From assembly GCF_006337085.1 (NCBI RefSeq), contig NZ_CP040882.1:2232001-2296000 (forward strand): a stretch of 64,000 bases of DNA, read 5' to 3'. The position numbers were made by a program, and so were the translations under genes. The notes under the pieces are model-generated. The model was not told where the DNA came from. It searched no databases and was given only the letters and a program-made list of their open reading frames with translations. The stretch comes from Sutterella faecalis (GTDB lineage Bacteria > Pseudomonadota > Gammaproteobacteria > Burkholderiales > Burkholderiaceae_F). Of this stretch, positions 35,158 to 44,731 are shown in pieces. Position 1 is the stretch's first letter. Every line of letters starts with the position of its first letter.

Positions 35158-36615
35158 GTGGAACAAATCCTTATCAACAGCTCCCGCGAGGAAGCGCGAG
35201 TTGCCATTTTAGAGGACGGCATCCTGAAGGACATCCTCGTTGAGCGCATGTGCGCACGGGGCCTCGTAGGAAACGTCTATTACGGTCAGGTAGTCCGCGT
35301 GCTTCCTGGCATGCAGAGCGCCTTTCTGAATGTTGGGCTTGAGCGCACGGCTTTCCTTCATATTGCAGAGATTGAAGGGGCGCGCACCGAAACCGGAACG
35401 CTTCGCCCGATCGAAACGCTTCTTCATGAGGGGCAGCGCCTGATGGTGCAGGTCGCGAAGGACCCGATCGGAACGAAGGGCGCGAGGCTCACGACAACGA
35501 TTTCGCTCGCTGGCAGAAAGCTTGTTTATCTGCCTAACGACACGCACATCGGCGTCTCTCAGCGCATCGATGACGAAGCGCTTCGCGAACGGCTTCGGGA
35601 AGAAGTGACTGCACTTCGTCCCCCGGAAGAAAAAGGCGGCTACATTGTGCGCACGAGCGCTGAGGAAGGCGCGACGGAAGAAGAGTTCCGCACGGACATG
35701 ACCTACCTTGCGCACCTCTGGAAGGAAATTCAGCAGAAGGCGCGCGAAGCGAAGGGGCCGAAGCTCCTCTATCAGGATCTCACGCTTTCGCAAAGGGTGC
35801 TTCGTGACCTCGTGCATGAGGAAACTGCTTCGATTGAGGTGGATGAGCGAAGCGAATTCAAGGCCCTCCAGGCATTTGCCCGACAGTTTGTTCCCACAGC
35901 GGCGGAAAAGCTTCATTTCTATGAAGGCGAGACGCCCCTCTTTGAGCTCTACGGCATTGACGCGGAGCTCGAGAAGGCGCTCGGCCGCCGGGTGGACCTT
36001 AAGAGCGGCGGCTATCTCGTTTTCGACCAGACCGAGGCAATGACGACGATCGACGTCAATACCGGCGCCTACGTGGGAAAACGCGACTTCAGCGATACGG
36101 TTTTTAAAACCAATCTCGAGGCGGCGCAGGTCATTGCACGGCAGCTGAGGCTCAGGAACCTGGGCGGCATCATCATCGTCGACTTCATCGATATGGCGAA
36201 GGATGAGCACCGTGAGGCAGTTTTGAGCGAACTGCGGCGTGCGGTCGCGCACGACCGCACCAAGATGACCGTGAGCGGCTTCAATGAGCTTGGGCTCGTA
36301 GCCATGACCAGAAAGCGCACGCGGGAATCGCTCGCGCATGTGCTCTGCGAAACCTGCCCGATTTGCGGGGGACGCGGCGAAATCAAGACGGCAAGGACGG
36401 TTTGCTATGAGATCCTCCGCGAGATCGTGAGGCTTTCGAAGCAATATAAAGACATGAAGGAATATCGGATTCTTGCCAGTCAGACGGTTATTGACCTGCT
36501 CCTCGAAGAGGAATCCCAGGCGCTCGAACTCCTTCAGCAGTCGGTTGAAAGACCTATTCTTCTCGAGGTGGAAGCCGCCTATTCGCAGGAAGAGTGGGAC
36601 GTGATCCTCGCGTAA
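35158..36615 (+). CDS. rng: Ribonuclease G
   Basis: Endoribonuclease maturing 16S rRNA 5' ends and turning over some mRNAs. GTG start. The embedded S1 domain at about 38-110 (VYYGQVVRVLPGMQSAFLNV) is followed by the catalytic core TIDVNTGAYVGKRDF and IIIVDFIDMAKDEHREAV (Mg-binding Asp). The zinc link CETCPICGGRG bridges subunits. 485 residues without the long RNase E tail. Followed by sbcB. Confidence 0.95.
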   Translation: MEQILINSSREEARVAILEDGILKDILVERMCARGLVGNVYYGQVVRVLPGMQSAFLNVGLERTAFLHIAEIEGARTETGTLRPIETLLHEGQRLMVQVAKDPIGTKGARLTTTISLAGRKLVYLPNDTHIGVSQRIDDEALRERLREEVTALRPPEEKGGYIVRTSAEEGATEEEFRTDMTYLAHLWKEIQQKAREAKGPKLLYQDLTLSQRVLRDLVHEETASIEVDERSEFKALQAFARQFVPTAAEKLHFYEGETPLFELYGIDAELEKALGRRVDLKSGGYLVFDQTEAMTTIDVNTGAYVGKRDFSDTVFKTNLEAAQVIARQLRLRNLGGIIIVDFIDMAKDEHREAVLSELRRAVAHDRTKMTVSGFNELGLVAMTRKRTRESLAHVLCETCPICGGRGEIKTARTVCYEILREIVRLSKQYKDMKEYRILASQTVIDLLLEEESQALELLQQSVERPILLEVEAAYSQEEWDVILA

Positions 36616-36647
36616 GTCGACAGAGTAAGACAGGAAATTTGAAGCAG

Positions 36648-38165
36648 ATGACGCAAATGAAGCCCCGGAACCCCACTTTCTACTGGTATGACTACGAAAC
36701 CTTCGGCGTTGATCCGAAGCGGAATCGTCCCGCACAATTTGCAGGCCGCCGTACGGGCCTCGATTTTGAGCCCGTGTCGGAGGGTGAGGTTTTCTATTGC
36801 CGCCCGTCCATGGATCAGCTGCCAAGCCCGGAGAGCTCGCTTCTCACAGGCATTACACCGCAGCTCTGCGAAGAAAAGGGATTGAAGGAAACCGAGTTCG
36901 CGCGCGATGTCTGGGAGCGGATGAATACTCCCGGAACGGTGAGCATCGGCTACAACACGCTCGGATTTGACGATGAAGTGAATCGCTTCCTTTTCTGGCG
37001 CAATTTCCTCGACGCTTATCAGCACAGCTGGGCGAACGGCTGCTCCCGGTGGGATCTTTTCCCTGTCGTCTGCGCCGCCTGGGCGCTCCGCGGCGACGCC
37101 ATCAAGTGGCCGAAGTGGGAAGAGATTGATCCGGCGGTGTACCCGAAAGCTGCCGGCAGAAGCGGCGTCTGCTTCAAGCTCGAATTTCTGACCATAGCCA
37201 ACGGCATTGAGCATGGACATGCTCACGATGCGCTTTCGGACGTTGAGGCGACGATCGGACTTGCAAGACTTCTCGCTGAGAAAGAGCCTCGTCTTTGGCA
37301 GTGGGCCTTTGAAAATCGTACGAAAGAAAAGGTGCTTGCGGCCATCGGCGACACCAAGCCGGTCGTGTGGGTAACGCCCCGCTTCGGCATCGCGCGTGGA
37401 TGCACCGGCATTGCCGCCTGCTTCTATCAGGACAAGAACGATTGCTGGATGTGGGATCTGATGGAGGATCCCACGATTCTGCGCACGCTTTCACTTGACG
37501 ACTTCCGCAAACGAGCATTCCCGACGGCTGAAGATCGTGCGGCAGGTGTAGCCCGCCTGCCGATCCGTCAGCTGAAGGCCAATGCGTCGCCCTTTGTCTG
37601 CTCGAACCTTCGCGTGCTCTCGCGAGACCGGGCAGCGCAGTACGGCATCGATTTCGAGGTGGTTCAGCAGAACCTCGCAAAGCTTCAGGAAATCATTCCG
37701 CTCATTCAGACGGTTTTCGCGGAAGTCCTGGGGATGCGCTTTGCGGATGAAAAGCTTGAAGTCCACCCGGACCCGGATACGTCGCTTTATTCGTCAGGGT
37801 TCGCTAGTGCCAACGACAAGGTGCAGTTCGCGAAAATTCGCGAATCCACACCTCAAGATCTCAAAAAACTCTCTGAAAGCGGAGCGCTTCACTTTGATGA
37901 TCCGCAGTTCATCGAAATGCTTCTTCGCTACCGCGCCCGCAACTGGCCGGAAACCTTGTCTTCAGAAGATGCGGCGCACTGGAAGGCGCTTTGCCGTCGA
38001 CGCCTGATGGAAGGCGAAGACCGGGCGCTTACCGTGAGTCAATACTTTGAAGAAATTGATCGGGCTCAGGAGAGCGGTCAGTTTGACGACGAAATGCATC
38101 AGGAAATCCTGGGCGCGCTCTATGAATGGGGCGAACGCCTTGGCGAATTCGCGAGCGAGGACTAA
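36648..38165 (+). CDS. sbcB: Exodeoxyribonuclease I
   Basis: 3'-5' single-strand DNA exonuclease in recombination and mismatch repair. The DEDD fold begins YDYETFGVDPKRNRPAQFAG (about 14-33, Asp and Glu). Later motifs are IGYNTLGFDDEVNRFLFW and EHGHAHDALSDVEATIGLAR (HxxxxD). 505 residues; ATG 36657 is a possible shorter start. The frame opens 54 nt earlier, overlapping rng, but those residues do not belong to the family. Confidence 0.94.
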   Translation: MTQMKPRNPTFYWYDYETFGVDPKRNRPAQFAGRRTGLDFEPVSEGEVFYCRPSMDQLPSPESSLLTGITPQLCEEKGLKETEFARDVWERMNTPGTVSIGYNTLGFDDEVNRFLFWRNFLDAYQHSWANGCSRWDLFPVVCAAWALRGDAIKWPKWEEIDPAVYPKAAGRSGVCFKLEFLTIANGIEHGHAHDALSDVEATIGLARLLAEKEPRLWQWAFENRTKEKVLAAIGDTKPVVWVTPRFGIARGCTGIAACFYQDKNDCWMWDLMEDPTILRTLSLDDFRKRAFPTAEDRAAGVARLPIRQLKANASPFVCSNLRVLSRDRAAQYGIDFEVVQQNLAKLQEIIPLIQTVFAEVLGMRFADEKLEVHPDPDTSLYSSGFASANDKVQFAKIRESTPQDLKKLSESGALHFDDPQFIEMLLRYRARNWPETLSSEDAAHWKALCRRRLMEGEDRALTVSQYFEEIDRAQESGQFDDEMHQEILGALYEWGERLGEFASED

Positions 38166-38215
38166 AGTGGAAGTCCGAGTCGCTTGAGGTCTAATAAATT
38201 TTGAGGAGAGACAAC

Positions 38216-39652
38216 ATGGGATTCAAAAAAATTGGCGTCGCGTGTGGTGTAAATCCGCTCCCGGGGCTCAAGATCAAGGCCTGGCTCATTGCCACGGGCT
38301 CCGACCTCGATATGGAAGTCGAGGTCGTCGAATCGGCTCAAGAAATGCCGCTTGAGCCGCCGACGCCGAGGATCGCGCTGGGCGACCGCAAGATTGCGGC
38401 TTTCCTCGCGGCTTCGGAACTCCAGAAAGCCGGCTGCGAAGCCGTCATCATCCCGGATGTCAGAACGGAACCCTTCCTTCCTGAACTCCAGAAGGAGCTT
38501 CAGGTTCCGGTGATCTCGCTTCTTGCGGGGCTCCCCGAAAGCCTCAAAGCCGAAGGCATCCGCAGGATTGGTCTTCTGGGACGTGCCGTGCCGCAGGACT
38601 TTTATGAGAAGATTTTCGGCGCCGACTTTGAGTTCGTGAAGCTCGCTGAAGACCTCACGCCGATCTACGATATCCTGCAGAGCCCGGGCGAAGCCCTCAA
38701 AAAGCACGGCTTCTCTCCAGAGAACGAAGAGATGATGATGAAGGCGGGCGAGAAGCTTCTGGAAGCCGGTGCGGAAGTGCTCATCCCGAACTGCACGCAG
38801 ATGGCGCGCTTTGCGGAAGAGCTGCGTCTGCGGGGACTCCCCGTCATCGACCTCCTGAGAAATGCCGCCGTGGAAGCCGTCAAGGCGACGCCGAAGCGCC
38901 TCCCGAAGCCCTTCAAGGTGGGCCTCATCGGCGGTCTCGGGCCCGCGGCAACGGTGGACCTTTACGACAAGATAGTGAAGGCGACGCCCGCGAAGACGGA
39001 CCAGGAACACATCAAGGTAGTGGTTGAGCAGAATCCGCAGATCCCTGACCGGACGGCGGCGCTTCTTCGCGGCGGCGTGGACCCGACGCTTGCAATGTTC
39101 AACTGCGCGAAGCGCCTCGAGGACGACGAATGCGACGCGATCATCGTTCCCTGCAATACGGCGCATGCGTTCCTTCCTTATCTCCAGCGCTTCATCCGCA
39201 CGCCCTTCATCAACATGCAGCAGGCAGCGCTCGATGAAATCAAGGCGAAGCTCGGCGACAAGGCTCGGATCGGACTTCTCGCTACGACCGGTACCGTCCA
39301 GACGGGCATTTACTCCGACAAGGCGAAAGCCATGGGGCTTGCCATGTTTGTGCCGGATGCCGAGCACCAGGAGCGTGTCATGGCGGCGATTTACGGACCG
39401 AAGGGCGCCAAGGCGGGCTATACCGACGGCGTCTGCCGTGAGGATCTGCTTTCGGCTGCAGAAGTGCTTGTGCGCGACCATGGCTGCAACTGCCTGATCC
39501 TCGGCTGCACGGAACTCCCGCTGATTCTCGATGAGTCGGACGACTTTGAAGTTGCGGGCGCGCATGTGGTGGTCATCGACCCGACGGCAGCGCTCGCGCG
39601 CAAGGTTGTGAAGACCGCTGAAGAAGCTTTCGAGCGTACCGGCATTCACTGA
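38216..39652 (+). CDS. Double-domain aspartate/glutamate racemase-family protein
   Basis: Two tandem Asp/Glu racemase folds in one chain of 478 residues. The C-terminal one (about 235-478) opens GLIGGLGPAATVDLYDKIV and keeps both catalytic cysteines, Cys 313 in VPCNTAHAF and Cys 431 in LGCTELP, as in PLP-independent aspartate racemases. The N-terminal one (about 6-225) keeps only Cys 193 (IPNCTQMA); where the first Cys should be it reads IPDVRTEP. Racemases normally act as two-domain monomers of about 240 residues or their dimers, so this looks like a duplication with one degenerate, perhaps regulatory, half. Strong GAGGAGAG before ATG 38216. Confidence 0.8.
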   Translation: MGFKKIGVACGVNPLPGLKIKAWLIATGSDLDMEVEVVESAQEMPLEPPTPRIALGDRKIAAFLAASELQKAGCEAVIIPDVRTEPFLPELQKELQVPVISLLAGLPESLKAEGIRRIGLLGRAVPQDFYEKIFGADFEFVKLAEDLTPIYDILQSPGEALKKHGFSPENEEMMMKAGEKLLEAGAEVLIPNCTQMARFAEELRLRGLPVIDLLRNAAVEAVKATPKRLPKPFKVGLIGGLGPAATVDLYDKIVKATPAKTDQEHIKVVVEQNPQIPDRTAALLRGGVDPTLAMFNCAKRLEDDECDAIIVPCNTAHAFLPYLQRFIRTPFINMQQAALDEIKAKLGDKARIGLLATTGTVQTGIYSDKAKAMGLAMFVPDAEHQERVMAAIYGPKGAKAGYTDGVCREDLLSAAEVLVRDHGCNCLILGCTELPLILDESDDFEVAGAHVVVIDPTAALARKVVKTAEEAFERTGIH

Positions 39653-39741
39653 TCACTTTGAAATCACCGCTGCCGTGCGAAGGGCAATTTGCCTTCCGCA
39701 CGGCGGGAACCCCTTTTTCCGCATTCCCCGGACAGACTCCT

Positions 39742-40644
39742 ATGCAGACCAAAAACTATCCTCAGACCGAACCCCTATCGGTAGCCTTCATCGGCCTCGG
39801 CGTCATGGGGTATCCCATGGCCGGTCATCTTGCGCGTGCGGGTCACAAAGTCTCTGTCTACAACCGCACGACGGCAAAGGCCGAGCGCTGGGCGGCTGAG
39901 TTCGGCGGCCGGATCGTGGAAACGCCGCGTGAGGCTGCAGAGGGCGCTCAGGTTGTCTTTGCCTGTGTCGGCAACGACGATGACCTGAGAAGCGTCGTCC
40001 TTGGTGAAAACGGAGCGTTGGCCGGCATGGCGGAAGGAGCGGTGTTTGTGGACCACACGACGGCAAGCGCCATGGTCGAGCGCGAGCTCGCCCTCGAGGC
40101 TCATAAGCAGGGCGTCGACTGGGTGGATGCGCCGGTGTCTGGCGGTCAGGCAGGCGCCGAAAACGGATGCCTCACGGTGCTTCTCGGGGGCGAAGCCTCG
40201 GTCTGCTCCCGGATCGATCCGGTGCTCCGGGCTTACAGCAGTCAGATCACGCATTTCGGTGCGGTAGGCTCCGGGCAACTCGCCAAGATGGTGAACCAGA
40301 TCTGCATTGCAGGGTGCGTTCAGGGGCTCGCTGAGGGCCTTGCCTTCGGCATGAATGCCGGACTCGATATGGATAAGCTCATTTCCGCGCTTTCGGGCGG
40401 AGCGGCTTCGTCGTGGCAGATGGTCAACCGCAGCAAAACCATGGTCGAAGGCAAGTTCGACTTCGGCTTTGCGATTGACTGGATGAGGAAGGACCTCGGC
40501 ATTGCGCTCAATGAAGCCGAAAGGAACGGCTCGAAGCTCGACGTTGCCCGTCAGGTTCTCGGGTTCTATGACGAGCTGAGCGCAAAAGGCGACGGGAGGC
40601 TCGACACCTCGAGCCTGATTCTGCGCCTGCCCCGCAAAGCGTAA
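39742..40644 (+). CDS. Beta-hydroxyacid dehydrogenase (3-hydroxyisobutyrate dehydrogenase/GarR family)
   Basis: NAD(P)-dependent oxidoreductase. Rossmann start AFIGLGVMGYPMAGHLARAG (about 14-33). Substrate-site DAPVSGGQAGAENG and the catalytic-lysine region GSGQLAKMVNQICIAG, with WMRKDLGIALNEAE near the end. About 301 residues from ATG 39742; an in-frame TTG at 39658 would add 28 residues not found in the family. Tartronate semialdehyde reductase, 3-hydroxyisobutyrate dehydrogenase or succinic semialdehyde reductase are all possible. No pathway genes are adjacent. Confidence 0.87.
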   Translation: MQTKNYPQTEPLSVAFIGLGVMGYPMAGHLARAGHKVSVYNRTTAKAERWAAEFGGRIVETPREAAEGAQVVFACVGNDDDLRSVVLGENGALAGMAEGAVFVDHTTASAMVERELALEAHKQGVDWVDAPVSGGQAGAENGCLTVLLGGEASVCSRIDPVLRAYSSQITHFGAVGSGQLAKMVNQICIAGCVQGLAEGLAFGMNAGLDMDKLISALSGGAASSWQMVNRSKTMVEGKFDFGFAIDWMRKDLGIALNEAERNGSKLDVARQVLGFYDELSAKGDGRLDTSSLILRLPRKA

Positions 40645-40684
40645 GAAAACAAACGCCGCGCTAAAATTCAAACTTTCATCTTTA

Positions 40685-40715
40685 ACCGGCGCCCTCAGGT
40701 CGGCGTCGGTTTTTT
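40685..40715 (+). terminator. Terminator before glnS
   Basis: ACCGGCGCC (40685-40693) pairs with GGCGTCGGT (40702-40710) with one mismatch, then TTTTTTCTCTC. It isolates glnS from the dehydrogenase and leaves only about 28 nt before the glnS ATG. Confidence 0.8.
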
Positions 40716-40743
40716 CTCTCTTTCCCAGGATTCAAGAAACGCG

Positions 40744-42816
<2,073 letters not shown>

Positions 42817-42835
42817 GGTATTTTGCCTAATCCAA

Positions 42836-42867
42836 GAGAAGTCTCTCCAATGGGAGAGGCTTCTCTG
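42836..42867 (+). terminator. Hairpin after glnS
   Basis: AGAGAAGTCTCTCC pairs with GGAGAGGCTTCTCT (14 bp with one G-U) around a 4-nt loop. There is no T run after it, so termination would need Rho or be weak. It may instead protect the glnS 3' end. Confidence 0.45.
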
Positions 42868-42894
42868 AAATTCCGAAAATTTCCTGTGATATGA

Positions 42895-43000
42895 TGAGCC
42901 GTCGCCGGGAGATAGGATAAAACCCTCCCAGGTTCATTTCTGCCGATCGGGCGCAGAGGAAGGGATAAACGATTCAGCCCTTCTCAAGGCGCCCTATGGC
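42895..43000 (+). promoter_or_regulatory. Structured leader of the FMN-binding protein gene
   Basis: Between the glnS hairpin and the FMN-binding gene is a stretch with successive short stems: GGGAG near 42908 with CTCCC near 42927, TCTGC near 42940 with GCAGA near 42954, and AAGGG near 42960 with CCCTT near 42979. It does not match the FMN (RFN) riboswitch consensus or another aptamer I recognise. It may be an unrecognised leader element or simply a promoter region. Confidence 0.3.
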
Positions 43001-43035
43001 CCAAAGCGCATTTCATTTGAAAGGTACTGCATATC

Positions 43036-43365
43036 ATGAAGAAGATTATTGTTGCCGCTGCTGCTGCTCTTCTCGCCGTCGGCGCCCAGGCTGCCACCTA
43101 CAAGGATGGCTCCTACACGGGTGAAGGCAAGGGCCGTGAGTCCGTCATCACCGTTCAGGTTGATGTCAAGGGCGGCAAGATTGCCGACGTCAAGGTTGTG
43201 AAGCACGGCGAAACCGAAATGATCATCGCTGCTCCGATCGAACAGATGATCCCGGAAATCGTCAAGAAGAACGGCGTTGAAGGTGTTGACTCCGTCGGCG
43301 GCGCCACGCTCTCCTCCGAGGGCATCAAGGCTGCCGTTAAGGATGCTCTCTCGAAGGCCCAGTAA
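43036..43365 (+). CDS. Exported FMN-binding domain protein
   Basis: 109 residues: Sec signal peptide (about 1-19, cut after AQA) and one FMN_bind domain. The flavinylation motif is VGGATLSSEGIK (about 89-100), where the Thr would carry FMN through a phosphoester bond, as in NqrC, RnfG and small extracellular flavoproteins. The next gene encodes the ApbE enzyme that makes this bond. It is probably an extracytoplasmic electron carrier; partner reductases are not in the window. Strongly biased codon use suggests high expression. Confidence 0.88.
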   Translation: MKKIIVAAAAALLAVGAQAATYKDGSYTGEGKGRESVITVQVDVKGGKIADVKVVKHGETEMIIAAPIEQMIPEIVKKNGVEGVDSVGGATLSSEGIKAAVKDALSKAQ

Positions 43366-43411
43366 TCTCGGGATTGAGCTGAGACGCTCTTAAAGCGCCT
43401 CATCAGTCATA

Positions 43412-43447
43412 AGGGGGACCGCTATTGAAGCGCCATCCCCCTTTTTT
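43412..43447 (+). terminator. Terminator between the FMN-binding gene and apbE
   Basis: AGGGGGA (43412-43418) pairs with TCCCCCT (43436-43442), followed by T6. It may let only part of the transcription reach apbE, keeping the enzyme less abundant than its substrate. Confidence 0.8.
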
Positions 43448-43487
43448 ATTGCTTCTCCAGAAGAATTGCTGCTCTTTGTGAGAAACC

Positions 43488-44621
43488 ATGCTTCGTCATT
43501 CTCTTTCTTTCCTTGTCCCCGGTAGAACGCTTCGACTGCTTGCCGTTTCTTTGGCCATTGCTGCCGCCATCGGCTTTTCTTTCCCTCCGGAAAGCGTATC
43601 GGCGGCACCTGCGTCCGCGTCTCAGGAGGCTGAAGCCGCAGAATACGAGCTCGACACCACGACCCTTCATATGGGAACGGTGGTGAGCGCGAAGCTCCTC
43701 GGAAAAACGCCTGAAGCTGTGAAGCGCTATGCCGAACTTGTGGAGTCGGAAGTGAAGCGCTATGACGACATGATGAGCGTGCACAAGGAAACGCCCCTGA
43801 ATGAAGTCAACCGCCGTGCCGGGGAAGCCGTGCCGGTGACGCCGGAAATCGCTGAAATGTCGAGAATGGCACTGAAGATTGCCGATGAAACCGGGAGCGC
43901 CTTTGAGCCCATGATCGGCCCGCTCGTCAACCTCTGGAAGATCGGCTTCGGCGGAAATGAAGTGCCCTCAGACGAAGCAATCAAAAAGGCGATTGAACTC
44001 GTTGATCACCGCAAGGTCCGCGTCTGGGAAGACAAGGGACAATGGTTCATGCAGATCGGCAAGGGCCAGAACGTCGATATGGGCGCCATTGCCAAGGGCT
44101 ACATCGGCCAGAAGCTCGCTGAGAAGCTCGTTGTGGCGGGAGCCACGCACGGTCTCCTGGATCTCGGCGGCAATGTCGTTGCTATCGGTGAAAAATTTCC
44201 CGGACAGCCCTGGCGCATCGGGCTCCGGAGCCCGGACAAGGAACGCGGCAGCTATTTCGCCGTCATTTCTGCAGCGAACGAGAGCGTCATTACCTCCGGC
44301 GCGTATGAACGCAACTTCGAAAAGAACGGTCGTCGGTACGGCCATATTTTGAGTCCGGTAACCGGTCGACCGGTGACGACGGACATTGCGTCCGTCACGA
44401 TTGTCGACAGCCATGGGGCTCGCGCTGATGCGCTCTGCACGGCGCTTTTCGCAATGGGCTGGGATAAGGCGGAAGCTTTCCTCAGGGCCCACCCGGAAGT
44501 GCATGCGGTGCTCCTCAAAGAGAATCTTGAGGATGCGCTCGTTTCGGAGGCTCTGCGCAATAAAATTCAGCCATACGATTCGAACCTCAGAATGCACTTC
44601 ATCGAGCAGCAAGGAAGCTGA
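43488..44621 (+). CDS. apbE: FAD:protein FMN transferase
   Basis: ApbE attaches FMN from FAD to Thr/Ser of FMN_bind proteins in the periplasm. 377 residues with an N-terminal signal/anchor (about 15-33). Motifs are the early THMGTVVSAK region (LHMGTVVSAKL here), DMGAIAKGYIGQKLAE, HGLLDLGGNVVAIG, and the hallmark HILSPVTGRPVTTDIASVT. The upstream gene is its evident substrate. Confidence 0.93.
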   Translation: MLRHSLSFLVPGRTLRLLAVSLAIAAAIGFSFPPESVSAAPASASQEAEAAEYELDTTTLHMGTVVSAKLLGKTPEAVKRYAELVESEVKRYDDMMSVHKETPLNEVNRRAGEAVPVTPEIAEMSRMALKIADETGSAFEPMIGPLVNLWKIGFGGNEVPSDEAIKKAIELVDHRKVRVWEDKGQWFMQIGKGQNVDMGAIAKGYIGQKLAEKLVVAGATHGLLDLGGNVVAIGEKFPGQPWRIGLRSPDKERGSYFAVISAANESVITSGAYERNFEKNGRRYGHILSPVTGRPVTTDIASVTIVDSHGARADALCTALFAMGWDKAEAFLRAHPEVHAVLLKENLEDALVSEALRNKIQPYDSNLRMHFIEQQGS

Positions 44622-44640
44622 TTCCTTTTCTGCATGAACG

Positions 44641-44664
44641 GCGCCGATATCCCGACATCGGCGC
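44641..44664 (+). repeat. Inverted repeat between apbE and dnaE
   Basis: GCGCCGAT (44641-44648) pairs perfectly with ATCGGCGC (44657-44664), immediately before a terminator. No T run follows. Function unknown. Confidence 0.5.
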
Positions 44665-44669
44665 ACATG

Positions 44670-44706
44670 ACGGCGCTTTGGGTTCTGAACCTTTGGCGCC
44701 GTTTTT
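44670..44706 (+). terminator. Terminator just before dnaE
   Basis: ACGGCGC (44670-44676) pairs with GCGCCGT (44696-44702), with inner GGTTC/GAACC pairing, then TTTTT. Only about 25 nt separate it from the dnaE ATG. Confidence 0.8.
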
Positions 44707-44731
44707 GCATCCGTACTCTTTAAGCACCCAC

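Noticed and set aside
42895..43035. FMN (RFN) riboswitch
   Set aside because: The gene context made it worth checking, but the conserved RFN segments are not present.
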